Shown: piece by piece, positions 8,923 to 17,555 of the stretch | How positions within the stretch are numbered: the first letter of the stretch is position 1 | Layout: every line of letters begins with the position of its first letter | Assembly: GCF_030160275.1 (NCBI RefSeq) | Contig: NZ_BSOA01000044.1 | Span: forward strand, 62,001 to 126,000 | Source: Dyella flagellata | GTDB taxonomy: Bacteria > Pseudomonadota > Gammaproteobacteria > Xanthomonadales > Rhodanobacteraceae | Direction of reading: 5' to 3' | DNA: 64,000 nucleotides | Made by a program: the position numbers and the translations under genes | Notes under the pieces: model-generated | What the model was told of the DNA's origin: nothing | What the model saw: only the letters and a program-made list of their open reading frames with translations | Database searches by the model: none

Positions 8923-10067
8923 CGACACCCATCACCAACGTTGCCGATCTGCGCGAACTGGCGAAGCGTCGCGTACCGCGCGCCTTCTTCGAATACGCCG
9001 ATCGTGGCTCGTACGATGAGGTGACGTTGCGCGCCAACCGCGCTGCGTTCGAACGCATCGCCCTGCGGCAACGGGTGATGAGCAACGTGGACAACCGCTC
9101 GCTGGCTACGGATATCGTAGGCCAGCCGGTATCGATGCCGCTGGCCATCGCTCCCACCGGCCTCACCGGACTGCAACATGGCGCCGGCGAGATTCTGGGA
9201 GCGCGTGCAGCTCAGCAAGCCGGGATTCCCTTCTGCCTGAGCACCATGTCGATCTGCTCGATCGAACAGGTGCGCGCGGCGACAGGAAAACCGTTCTGGT
9301 TCCAGGTCTACGTGATGCGTGATCGCGGCTTCACCCGCGACCTGATCCAACGCGCCAAGGCCGCCGAATGTTCGGCCTTGATGCTCACGGCCGATCTCAC
9401 CGTGCAAGGCCAGCGCCATCGCGAGATCAAGAACGGCCTTTCGGTACCGCCGAAGATCACCCTGCGCAACATCCTGGACATGGCCAGCAAACCGCGCTGG
9501 GCCTGGAGCATGTTGCGCGCGCCCAGCCGCTCCTTCGGCAACCTGCAAGGCCGCATCCAGGACACCGACAGCCTCACCACCCTCGCCCAATGGATCGCCA
9601 ACCAGTTCGATCCCACGCTGGACTGGAAAGACCTGGAATGGATCCGCGAGCTGTGGCCCGGCAAGCTGATCATCAAAGGCATCCTCGATTCGGAGGATGC
9701 ACGCATCGCAGCGTCCCTCGGCGTCGACGCCATCGTCGTCTCCAATCATGGCGGCCGTCAGCTCGACGGTGCCCCAGCCACCATCGACGTTTTGCCCTCC
9801 ATCGTTGAGGCCGTGGGCGACCGCACGCAGGTGCTATTGGACAGCGGCATCCAGAGCGGACAGGATCTGCTCAAGGCGCTTGCCTACGGCGCCCATGCCG
9901 GCCTGATCGGCAAGGCATTTCTTTACGGCCTGGGCGCGATGGGCGAAGCCGGCGTGACCAAGACCATCGAACTGATCCGCCGCGAGCTCAGCGTGAGCAT
10001 GGCGCTGACCGGACAAACCGACGCGCGCCACATCACGTCGGACGCCATTTGGTGCAAGTCGGCATAA
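8919..10067 (+). CDS. lldD: FMN-dependent L-lactate dehydrogenase
   Basis: A 382-aa alpha-hydroxy-acid dehydrogenase oxidising L-lactate to pyruvate, usually at the inner membrane face with electrons passed to quinones. Family marks are FFEYADRGS at the start, [10 protein letters not shown], and [13 protein letters not shown] containing the catalytic His (about residue 277). It overlaps the dehydratase gene by 4 nt and closes the operon, so the L-lactate released by the diketofuconate hydrolase is turned into a second pyruvate. The C-terminal tail (about 30 residues) is less conserved. Confidence 0.93.
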   Translation: MTTPITNVADLRELAKRRVPRAFFEYADRGSYDEVTLRANRAAFERIALRQRVMSNVDNRSLATDIVGQPVSMPLAIAPTGLTGLQHGAGEILGARAAQQAGIPFCLSTMSICSIEQVRAATGKPFWFQVYVMRDRGFTRDLIQRAKAAECSALMLTADLTVQGQRHREIKNGLSVPPKITLRNILDMASKPRWAWSMLRAPSRSFGNLQGRIQDTDSLTTLAQWIANQFDPTLDWKDLEWIRELWPGKLIIKGILDSEDARIAASLGVDAIVVSNHGGRQLDGAPATIDVLPSIVEAVGDRTQVLLDSGIQSGQDLLKALAYGAHAGLIGKAFLYGLGAMGEAGVTKTIELIRRELSVSMALTGQTDARHITSDAIWCKSA

Positions 10068-10595
10068 AGCACGCTCAACATCGTCAACACAGTCTTCGGC
10101 GACTACGCTCCGTGCGATGAAAACCGGTAGCGGTAAGTTCCAAAGCAATGACTGACACGGCAAGTATCGTGACCGGCCTATCACGATGACCGTTTGGTAG
10201 TTCCTCACGCCCGGCCAGGCACGTTGCGCGCGGGTGGAAAACCTGGCCTTTTCATGCGCATAGCCGCGACACCAAAGATGGACTAGGCGCACGTGCCGGT
10301 CGACTCGTAACACCGCGATGTAAACATGATGAAACAGTTTCGGCCGTCATCGGCGTAGCACCGAAGCTACAATCGCCGGCCTTCAGCGCCCCGTATTCAA
10401 TCGGTCCATACGCGAACTGCTCGTCCTTCCGAAAAAGCAAACTCTGTCATCCAGTAATTATTTACGGATTCGTATCGAATATTCTGTAAGAATTCGCTGT
10501 CGGCACCAGCTCTTCCGGCACAGGGCATCAACCGGGGTTTCTTCGCTGCGCACCGCGGCACGCGGGAGCGCAGGGTGTTTGCCTATGGAGGTACT
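10068..10595. other. intergenic region, left border of the eCIS island
   Basis: About 530 bp with no believable gene on either strand; short open frames here lack start signals and conserved sequence. An AT-rich patch at 10455-10495 probably contains the promoter of the downstream activator gene, but no clear -35/-10 pair was found. No tRNA, integrase or direct-repeat attachment site was recognised. Confidence 0.5.
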
Positions 10596-11525
10596 ATGAT
10601 CGGGAAGTCGTGTGCTTTTCTGAAAATGATGGCGCTCATCGAGAAGATCACCCTGTATGACGCGCCAGTGTTGATCGAAGGCGAAACGGGTACGGGCAAG
10701 GAACTCGCTGCGCGGGCCATCCACTATCAGGGCAAGCGTCGGCATGGTCCTTTTGTTCCACTCAATTGCGGCGCCCTGCCTGACAATCTGATCGAGAGCG
10801 AATTGTTCGGACATTGCCGTGGCGCGTTCACCGACGCACGCACGGACAAGCCTGGCGTGGTCGAACTGGCCCATGCGGGCACCCTGTTCCTGGATGAAGT
10901 CGACGCCTTGTCGGGCAAGGCGCAGGTGGCGCTGCTGCGTTTCTTGCAGGACCAGCAGTTTCGCCCCGTCGGCGGACGCACCGAACGCAGTTCGGATGTA
11001 CGCATCATTGCCGCAACCAATCGCAGGCTCAGCGAGCTGGAGGCACAAGGGCAATTTCGCCTGGACCTGTTTTATCGCCTGCGTATTCTGCATCTACGCC
11101 TTCCGCCCTTGCGCGAACGCGAGGGCGACCCCGAATTGCTGGCCCGGCACTTCGCGCAGATCGGCAGTGCGCGCTTCGGCAAATGCGTGCGCCCGTTCGA
11201 TCCCCAGACCCTGCACTGGTTCAGCTGCTACCACTGGCCCGGCAATATCCGTGAGCTGGAAAACATGGTTTACCAGGGGCTGTTGCTGGGCGACGGTCCC
11301 TGCATACAGTTGAACACGCCAGCCGGACTGCAAGCGCCGGAACCTGCCGGATCAAGCATGAATTATCGCTGCGCCAAGGAACGCGCGATCGTGGAATTCG
11401 AAAGCCGCTTTCTACGCGCCGCCATGCACCATAGCGGTGGCAATGTCTCTGCCGCAGCACGCCTGATCGGTACGGAGCGACGTCATCTCGGGCGTCTGCT
11501 GAAGAAGTACCAGATCGAGGCCTAG
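10596..11525 (+). CDS. sigma-54-dependent activator without sensor domain (PspF-like architecture)
   Basis: A 309-aa bacterial enhancer-binding protein. The AAA+ domain (about 1-235) has Walker A GETGTGKE (29-36), Walker B GTLFLDEV (95-102), and PGNIRELEN. A Fis-type helix-turn-helix ends the protein (SAAARLIGTERRHLGRLLKK). There is no receiver, GAF or PAS domain. The sigma-54 contact loop reads GAFTDA (76-81) instead of GAFTGA, a variant that may alter but need not abolish activity. ATG 10596 has GGAGG 4 nt upstream and gives the usual MIGxS start; GTG 10575 is the alternative. It lies next to a textbook -24/-12 promoter that precedes the eCIS operon, so it is probably the dedicated switch. 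Confidence 0.9.
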   Translation: MIGKSCAFLKMMALIEKITLYDAPVLIEGETGTGKELAARAIHYQGKRRHGPFVPLNCGALPDNLIESELFGHCRGAFTDARTDKPGVVELAHAGTLFLDEVDALSGKAQVALLRFLQDQQFRPVGGRTERSSDVRIIAATNRRLSELEAQGQFRLDLFYRLRILHLRLPPLREREGDPELLARHFAQIGSARFGKCVRPFDPQTLHWFSCYHWPGNIRELENMVYQGLLLGDGPCIQLNTPAGLQAPEPAGSSMNYRCAKERAIVEFESRFLRAAMHHSGGNVSAAARLIGTERRHLGRLLKKYQIEA

Positions 11526-11549
11526 GCTCCATGCCCCCGGAGCAAGCGC

Positions 11550-11617
11550 GTAGGCTGGGATGTTAATCCCAGCTTTGCATACGGCATCCCGATGCTGGGA
11601 TTGTCATCCCAGCCTAC
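11550..11617. repeat. GTAG-headed REP pair (SMAG-like)
   Basis: Two oppositely oriented palindromic units: GTAGGCTGGGAT...ATCCCAGC at 11550-11573 and its mirror ending CCCAGCCTAC at 11617. Each folds as CTGGGAT-N4-5-ATCCCAG with a GTAG head. Four more full or half copies occur in this window (47383, 51419, 55975, 63582). The form matches the SMAG/REP family known from Stenotrophomonas, which is mobilised in trans by RAYT transposases. Confidence 0.85.
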
Positions 11618-11932
11618 ACGCTTATGTGGCTGCGAAGCGCGCATACAGGTGACCCCGGAGCAAGTCCGGGGCAACCCAGGCCATCATCGGCGCCCCATCC
11701 AGTCTTTGTCTCGGCGATCTTCGTGCCGGGCTCACCCGTGCGCATCAAGCTTGGATTCGCTCCTGAGGGATGTACTTCTGCACACCCTGCCCCGGGTGCA
11801 AACAGCCCCAGCGTCGAAACTCGCCAAAACAGGGGACCAGATGCGATGACACCGAACTGGTCCTGGGTTCGCACGCACCCATCGTTCCATCGATCGCATG
11901 CGCAACACCGCAGCCTGATGCGCTTTTTCATC
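11618..11932. promoter_or_regulatory. upstream region of the eCIS operon (presumed enhancer)
   Basis: About 310 bp without a supported gene. It includes a hairpin (CCCCGGA, 5-nt loop, TCCGGGG) at 11653-11671. The rest is where the enhancer-binding protein and a DNA-bending protein would be expected to bind upstream of the sigma-54 promoter, but no repeated operator could be identified by eye. Confidence 0.4.
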
Positions 11933-11947
11933 TGGCACGGCACTTGC
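11933..11947 (+). promoter_or_regulatory. sigma-54 (RpoN) -24/-12 promoter of the eCIS operon
   Basis: The sequence TGGCACG-GCAC-TTGC matches the consensus TGGCACG-N4-TTGC at every defined position, with exactly 10 nt between the GG and GC dinucleotides. The expected transcription start is about 11959, giving a leader of about 39 nt to ATG 11998. It points toward the eCIS genes and lies about 400 bp downstream of a sigma-54 activator gene. Promoter function is inferred from sequence only. Confidence 0.85.
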
Positions 11948-11997
11948 CTCGGTGTATGGGTGAGACCGAAACGTCGGTGGCCATCCATGTCGACGCC

Positions 11998-12228
11998 ATG
12001 AGTGACGCGGTGCTACGCGCCGCGCTTCTCAGCCACATCGAACGCAACCCGGGTGCGTCCGATACGTTGGAGGGGATACAGCGCTATTGGCTGATGTTGC
12101 CGGCGTCGGGGGAGATAGCGCGGTCGCTCGAAGAAGTACTGCTCGAACTGGTTGAAACGAGACACATGCGGCGCACCGCGTTGCCCGATGGCGGCGTGCT
12201 TTACACGGTGCGACACCCTAAACCGTAG
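11998..12228 (+). CDS. small winged-helix-like protein, first gene of the eCIS operon
   Basis: A 76-aa basic/acidic mixed protein with predicted helix-helix-helix-strand order: LRAALLSHIERN, EGIQRYWLMLP, SLEEVLLELVETRHM, then a beta turn LPDGGVLYTV. This is the shape of a winged helix-turn-helix, but no family was recognised with certainty. The frame is open upstream to 11770; ATG 11998 was chosen because the predicted sigma-54 transcript starts at about 11959, after ATG 11956. The ribosome site is poor. It may be an autoregulator of the operon or a small structural protein; neither is shown. Confidence 0.65.
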   Translation: MSDAVLRAALLSHIERNPGASDTLEGIQRYWLMLPASGEIARSLEEVLLELVETRHMRRTALPDGGVLYTVRHPKP

Positions 12229-12248
12229 GCGGCAAGGAAACGCTTAGG

Positions 12249-12866
12249 ATGTACCAGGCCATACATGCCACCAGTATCAGTCTGAAAAAGTACCTCGGCG
12301 ATCAGATCAAGGCCGATACGTTTCTCTATGCGACCGGTGCTCCTTATCGCGTGCGCGGGATGGACGTGTACCTGAACACGCCCAAGGAGATGGAAGACAA
12401 TTCCCTGGAGGGCATCTCGCTATGGCTCTATCGCGTGGTACGTGACGACCAGCGCCTCAACGATCCCCCTGTGCGCATCAGCCCGAATGCCTTGAAGCTG
12501 CCGCCCCTGCCCTTGCGCCTGCATTATCTGGTTACGCCGCTCACCTTGCGCACCAACAAGGGCGACCCGGATACCGAACAGTATCTGCTCGGCAAGGCGA
12601 TGCAATGCCTACACAGTCACGCGGTTTTCCGGGGCACCGACCTGCAACAGGAACTGAGCGGCACCGCAGCCGAGTTGCATGTGCGTCTGGAGTCGCTGGC
12701 CTTGGAGGAACTCACGCGCGTGTGGGATGCGCTCGAAGGCTCCTACCAGCTCTCGGTATCGTATGAAGTGAGCGTGGTGAACATCGACACGGCGATTTCG
12801 CCCGAACCGGTCACCCCCGTGCTTGAAGTGGTACCGCGCACCGGCGTGATCGTAGGGGTGTCATGA
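12249..12866 (+). CDS. DUF4255 / Pvc16_N-type eCIS cap (tail terminator) protein
   Basis: A 205-aa protein with the features of the DUF4255 family, which forms the N-terminal part of the Afp16/Pvc16 cap that ends the tube and sheath at the distal end. The pattern is visible in the N-terminal helix (ISLKKYLGDQI), the structural core ISLWLYRVVRDDQRLND, the LHYLVTPLT strand, and EQYLLGKAMQCLH. Length is typical for stand-alone versions. It is followed with a 4-nt overlap by the beta-module protein. The cap role is from the known family; its position at the operon start is common for this type of eCIS. Confidence 0.88.
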   Translation: MYQAIHATSISLKKYLGDQIKADTFLYATGAPYRVRGMDVYLNTPKEMEDNSLEGISLWLYRVVRDDQRLNDPPVRISPNALKLPPLPLRLHYLVTPLTLRTNKGDPDTEQYLLGKAMQCLHSHAVFRGTDLQQELSGTAAELHVRLESLALEELTRVWDALEGSYQLSVSYEVSVVNIDTAISPEPVTPVLEVVPRTGVIVGVS

Positions 12867-14254
12867 GCTACGAAACCGTCACCGTAGATAGCTATCAGTA
12901 CAGCGTGGCTTTCGATGGCCCTTTGCCGGTGCGCGCGCACCCCTGGGCGATCGCGCAGGGCAGCGTAACGGATGAACTCACCGGGGCAGCGCCGCCGGTG
13001 ATAGTGACGATCCAAGTGCAGGAACCCGGTTTGTCGGTCGTCGGCGGCAAAGATGGCCAGTTCGCCCTGGTCGCGGTGCCATGGCAGCGCTTTTCGATGT
13101 TCGACGGCGGCGCCCTGCTCCTGCACTTGCATGCGAGCGCCAGCGGATACGTCGACCTGGACTGGCAGGCGCCATTGCTGGATTTTCGCCGGCACATTGC
13201 TACACCCATTGCGGCCGCAGGCACGACCGTGATCACGCTGGATAACGTGCAGAATCTCTACAACGGGCAAAGCCTGTGGTTCGGTCCGACCGGTCCCAAG
13301 GAGGAAATGGCGCGCATCGTCGCCATCGATACCAGCCTCAAGCAGGTAACGCTCGGCGCGCCCTTGCAATTCACGCACACGTTCGGCGACGTCGTAGTCG
13401 CGGACGAATATGCGAGCACTGTACTGGATCCGGTGACATTGCGGCGTACGCCCACCGTTTTGCGCGGCAGGGTGTTTCGCCGCGACGACGCCACACAGTC
13501 GACTACACCAATTTCAGGTGCGCAGATCGCCCTTACCGACTTCTGGCGAAGCCTGCCTGCGCTGCGTGCGATGTTGCCGGGCGCGATGACCGACCCCAAT
13601 CCGACGAAGCGACAGTTCGCGCTGGCTTGCGGGCCGGGTGTCTATCTATCGCATCCCGTTGGCATGGATGTACATGTGCTGCCCCTTGCAACGGTACCCG
13701 GTGCAGACAAGACCCTGGCCCAACCCTGCGCCAGCGGCGCATCGCAGTTGTCCTTGACCGACCGGATCGGTGTCACCGCGAACGATGTGCTCCAAGTGGG
13801 CGATCCGCTCGACGATGCCTCTGAACTGGTATCCGTACAAAGCATTCCCGTCATCGGCAGCGATGTAGAACCTACCACCCTGCCATTAAGCATGCCCGTC
13901 CATGCCGCGTACAGCGCCGGGACCCGTGTGCAGGTGCTGCAGCCGCAGGTGCCTGGCGTGAACATGAGCTTGCGCGATGCGACCGCGCCGGAAGACCGCT
14001 GCATCTTCGTTGACGACACCAGCACCCTGCCCCCTCTGTGCTGGATCGACATCGACGCAGCCCATCCGGAATACCAGCGCGCGCAGCTGCCGGCTGCCAC
14101 AACCGATAAAAACGGCTATTTCCGCTTTCCGCCGATCCAGCGCATCGCCGCCATGCAACTCACGGTCACATCGGGCGGGTCGCCGCCGGTGACGCTCACC
14201 GTGCAACCGGATTACGCACTGGCGGAGAACTGGTTGGACATCGTGATGCCGTAA
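12863..14254 (+). CDS. eCIS-associated protein with carboxypeptidase-regulatory-like and beta-repeat modules
   Basis: A 463-aa protein of unknown function. It alternates two kinds of beta-rich segment. About 115-175 and 285-355 carry modules of the kind AGTTVITLDNVQNL...LWFG...ARIVAI. Segments around residues 195-265 and 400-463 look like carboxypeptidase regulatory (transthyretin-like) folds, for example LRGRVFRRD and TTDKNGYFRFPPI. The same beta module recurs in the insertion of the following sheath gene, suggesting both proteins decorate the same surface. ATG 12863 overlaps the cap gene stop (ATGA). It may be a cap-adaptor or an outer decoration protein. No signal peptide is visible. Confidence 0.7.
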   Translation: MSYETVTVDSYQYSVAFDGPLPVRAHPWAIAQGSVTDELTGAAPPVIVTIQVQEPGLSVVGGKDGQFALVAVPWQRFSMFDGGALLLHLHASASGYVDLDWQAPLLDFRRHIATPIAAAGTTVITLDNVQNLYNGQSLWFGPTGPKEEMARIVAIDTSLKQVTLGAPLQFTHTFGDVVVADEYASTVLDPVTLRRTPTVLRGRVFRRDDATQSTTPISGAQIALTDFWRSLPALRAMLPGAMTDPNPTKRQFALACGPGVYLSHPVGMDVHVLPLATVPGADKTLAQPCASGASQLSLTDRIGVTANDVLQVGDPLDDASELVSVQSIPVIGSDVEPTTLPLSMPVHAAYSAGTRVQVLQPQVPGVNMSLRDATAPEDRCIFVDDTSTLPPLCWIDIDAAHPEYQRAQLPAATTDKNGYFRFPPIQRIAAMQLTVTSGGSPPVTLTVQPDYALAENWLDIVMP

Positions 14255-14296
14255 CGCCTCAACTCACCGCCGCAGTCTGGCTTAGGGAGAACAGCA

Positions 14297-17200
14297 ATGC
14301 CCGAATATCTCGCGCCTGCCGTGTACATCGAAGAAGTCGACACCGGCTCCAAGCCGATCGAGGGAGTCAGCACCAGCACGGCGGGAATGCTGGGCATGAC
14401 CGAACGCGGACCGGTCAATGTGCCCATACTGGTGACCAGCGTCGGCGACTATAACTACTGGTTCGGCGAACGCCTGGATGCCGCCGACTTTACTGGCGGC
14501 ACCTGTTTCCTGCCGCATGCCGTGGAAGGTTTTTTCACCAATGGCGGACAGCGATTGTTCGTCACGCGGGTGCTGGAAACCGACAGCGCCGAGTTCGCCG
14601 AAACCAAGTTGTTCGACCGCGGTACCGCTGCGGCCGCATCGACGCGCTTGTTGACCGGTGTCGGCACTTCGCCACCAAGCAGCGAGATCTATGTATTGAG
14701 CAATGCCGGCCTGAGCGTGACGGTGCCGCCCACCTGGGTGCAGATCGGCAACGGTTCCAGCGCAGAATTCCGCACCATCGTCACCCCCGCAAGCACCCCC
14801 AACAACGTCACCGTACGGCTGCCTCTGCAATACAGCTACGACAATGCGGCGGCCGCGGTTACCGTGGACCATTTCGCCGCAGCGCCAGCCGTAACCTCTT
14901 CGCCGCATCTGTTGACCGCGATCTCGCCCGGCGACACCACCATCACCATCGACAGCAATGCCGGTATCACCGCCAACACCATCATCCGGGTGGGCAGCGT
15001 CGCCAACGGCAACGAAGAACTGCTGTATGCCACCGGCGCTGCAACCCCGGCCGGCAGCGGCAGCTTTTTGCTGAGCCTCAGCGCGCCGGCGATGTTCGTA
15101 CACAGCGGTGGCCATCTCACCGATACGATCGATGTCCTGAACAACTTCGCGCCCGATCCGCCCGCGGCAGCCGCCGACAGCACCACGCTAGCTGCGCCTG
15201 GCAATGCCGTGAGCGCAGGCAATACAGTGATGTTTCTGGCTGCGCCTGCAAACTTCGCCACTGAAGGCGATCTGCTGCGTATCAGCGACGGTCAGCACAT
15301 CGAATTGCGGCGCATCGGTGATCTTGGCACCCTGCCTCTCGCCGCGCCGGCGTATGCGTCTTATCTGGCTGGCGCCAGCGTCCAGGAATGCACCGTTAGC
15401 GACGATGTCTACGGCGATCGCATACTTACGGCCGATGCGCCTGCAGGCAGTCTCAGCATCACGCTCGACAAACGGCAAAGCCTGTCGGCGGGCGATGTAC
15501 TGCGGATCGGCGCCGCCGCCGATCCGCTGCGCGAATACGTCACCATCGCTGCGATCAACGATCGCCAGAGCGGTCTCGACCCTGGCACCGTCACGCTGGC
15601 CGCGCCTTTACAGCGTAAATGGAACAACACCGATCATGCGCGCGCGCAGTCCGTCACGCCGACCAGCACGCCTACATCGGCCCTGTCGATGGCAGCAGCA
15701 GCGGGCGACAGCTCGTTGATCGTTTCCGACATCAACGCCCTAACCGCCAACAGCATCGTGTGCATCACGGCCAGCGGCATTGCTTACTACCACACGCTCG
15801 CCGCGGCACCCGCCGTTATCCACGCACAACCCGTCACCCTGAATTCGGCGCTCAATCTCATGCACGCCGCCGGTGAACCAGTTATTGCACGCAAGCCACT
15901 GCTCACCGTGAAAGCGCTCGACCAGGGCGCCTGGGGCAATCGCCTGCGCGTAGCAGTCACTGACAACGCGCCGCCCAACTCGCAACCCTTGGCCAACAGC
16001 ACGATCCGTTCGATCCAGGACAATCAGCATCTGCGCCTGATGACCGCCAACGGCATCGAACCCGGCACGGTGTTGAAGCGCGTCGACGCCTCCGGTAACA
16101 CGCTGTCCACGCACAAAGTGATCAAGCTCGACCGGCAAAGCGATTCATTGATCACCCTCGACGCAACCACGCCCTTGCCGGGCGCCGCCGCCATCGGCGA
16201 TCGCGTGGTTTCGCAGGAATTCCAATTGAATGTGTATTTGCTGCGGCAGCCCGATCCGGCCGTTCCCACACGCAACGAATCCATTCTGACCGTGGAGAGT
16301 TTTCCCTATCTCTCCATGGACCCACGCCACAGCCGCTACGTGCACAAGGTGATCGGCACCACCTGGACCATCGGCGCCACGCCTCCGTTGGACGACGATG
16401 GCCAGCCGCTGCGCAAGAGCGATCAACGCTCCGAAGGTGGCTCCTGGCTGATCCGCATACGTGACGAGCAGAGCGACCAGAGCATCAAGCAATCCGTGCG
16501 GCTCGGCCCGACGCCGCTGGTCGACACCTTGCCCAGCGGCGCCACCCAACCCGCCCGCATGGCGCTCACACGCGGCGACGATGCAGTGAGCAGCGTCAGC
16601 GACAGCACCTATATCGGCGAAGACAACATCGAACCCGAATTGCGCACCGGCGTGTACAGCCTGCGCAACGAAGAAGAAATCAGCATCGTCTCCGTGCCGG
16701 GCCGTACCAGCGCCGCGCTTCAAGGTGCCTTGATCGCACACTGCGAAAACATGCTTTACCGATTCGCCGTGCTCGACGGTCCGCCGCCGCCGGATGATCA
16801 GCTCACCGACGTGCAGACGCAACGCCAGCAATTCGATACCAAATACGCGGCGCTCTATCACCCGTGGCTGGTCATCCCCGACCCTTATCCGACCAATCTG
16901 GACAGCATTGCCGATTATCCGATTCCGCCCAGCGGTCACGTGCTTGGCGTGTACGCACGGGTAGACAACGACCGCGGCGTGCAGAAGGCACCGGCCAACG
17001 AAGTGGTGAGCGGCATTACCGGCTTGACGCGACGCTTGAACAAAGCCGAGCAGGACATCCTCAATCCTGCACCGGTCAACATCAACGTCATCCGCGATTT
17101 CCGCAACGACTACCTGGGATTGCGCGTGTATGGTGCACGCGTCATCACCAGCGATCCGGACTGGAAATACGTCAACGTGCGCCGCCTGCTGATTTTCATC

Positions 17201-17494
17201 GAGGCATCGCTCAACAGCGGCCTGCAATGGGTGGTGTTCGAACCGAATGCCGAGCCTTTATGGGCGCGCGTGCGCCGCTCGATCTCCAACTTCCTCACCG
17301 AGGTGTGGCGCAGCGGCGCGCTGGAAGGCACCAAGACCGAAGAAGCGTTCTTCGTGCGTTGCGACCGTACCACCATGACGCAATCCGACATCGACAACGG
17401 CAGGCTGATCTGCCTGGTTGGCGTAGCCCCCGTCAAACCGGCAGAGTTCGTGATCGTGCGCATCGGCTTGTGGACGGCGGGCGCCGATAACTAG
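14297..17494 (+). CDS. contractile sheath protein 1, with a very large insertion
   Basis: A 1065-aa phage-type tail sheath protein; ordinary eCIS sheaths have 350-700 aa. Residues 1-110 are the conserved start (YLAPAVYIEEV, GMTERGPVNVP, FFTNGGQRLFVTRV). The core resumes near 538 with QGAWGNRLRVAV and runs to KAPANEVV, RVYGARV, VNVRRLLIFIE, WVVFEPN and the C-terminal FVIVRIG. Residues about 111-535 are inserted: at least four beta-rich repeats of the kind AGSLSITLDKRQSLSAGDVLRIG. The insertion probably faces outward on the assembled sheath. It pairs with the tube gene right after it. Sheath identity is certain; the role of the insertion is unknown. Confidence 0.95.
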   Translation: MPEYLAPAVYIEEVDTGSKPIEGVSTSTAGMLGMTERGPVNVPILVTSVGDYNYWFGERLDAADFTGGTCFLPHAVEGFFTNGGQRLFVTRVLETDSAEFAETKLFDRGTAAAASTRLLTGVGTSPPSSEIYVLSNAGLSVTVPPTWVQIGNGSSAEFRTIVTPASTPNNVTVRLPLQYSYDNAAAAVTVDHFAAAPAVTSSPHLLTAISPGDTTITIDSNAGITANTIIRVGSVANGNEELLYATGAATPAGSGSFLLSLSAPAMFVHSGGHLTDTIDVLNNFAPDPPAAAADSTTLAAPGNAVSAGNTVMFLAAPANFATEGDLLRISDGQHIELRRIGDLGTLPLAAPAYASYLAGASVQECTVSDDVYGDRILTADAPAGSLSITLDKRQSLSAGDVLRIGAAADPLREYVTIAAINDRQSGLDPGTVTLAAPLQRKWNNTDHARAQSVTPTSTPTSALSMAAAAGDSSLIVSDINALTANSIVCITASGIAYYHTLAAAPAVIHAQPVTLNSALNLMHAAGEPVIARKPLLTVKALDQGAWGNRLRVAVTDNAPPNSQPLANSTIRSIQDNQHLRLMTANGIEPGTVLKRVDASGNTLSTHKVIKLDRQSDSLITLDATTPLPGAAAIGDRVVSQEFQLNVYLLRQPDPAVPTRNESILTVESFPYLSMDPRHSRYVHKVIGTTWTIGATPPLDDDGQPLRKSDQRSEGGSWLIRIRDEQSDQSIKQSVRLGPTPLVDTLPSGATQPARMALTRGDDAVSSVSDSTYIGEDNIEPELRTGVYSLRNEEEISIVSVPGRTSAALQGALIAHCENMLYRFAVLDGPPPPDDQLTDVQTQRQQFDTKYAALYHPWLVIPDPYPTNLDSIADYPIPPSGHVLGVYARVDNDRGVQKAPANEVVSGITGLTRRLNKAEQDILNPAPVNINVIRDFRNDYLGLRVYGARVITSDPDWKYVNVRRLLIFIEASLNSGLQWVVFEPNAEPLWARVRRSISNFLTEVWRSGALEGTKTEEAFFVRCDRTTMTQSDIDNGRLICLVGVAPVKPAEFVIVRIGLWTAGADN

Positions 17495-17555
17495 CGTCGT
17501 CATTCCCTCCAAAGAGTAAAGCGGGCAACGACTACCCAGGCATCAGGAGCACACC

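Noticed and set aside
7402-8928. Long open frame (508 codons) on the minus strand opposite the L-fuconate dehydratase gene.
   Set aside because: It is a shadow frame caused by high GC and codon bias. The plus strand encodes a complete enolase-superfamily protein; the minus frame has no conserved blocks and a His/Arg-rich composition.
10068-10595. Integrase or attachment site at the left island border.
   Set aside because: No tRNA gene, recombinase gene or matching direct repeat with the right border could be seen.
16145-17227. Open frame of 360 codons on the minus strand within sheath 1.
   Set aside because: Overlaps the most conserved part of the sheath protein and has no homologous features.
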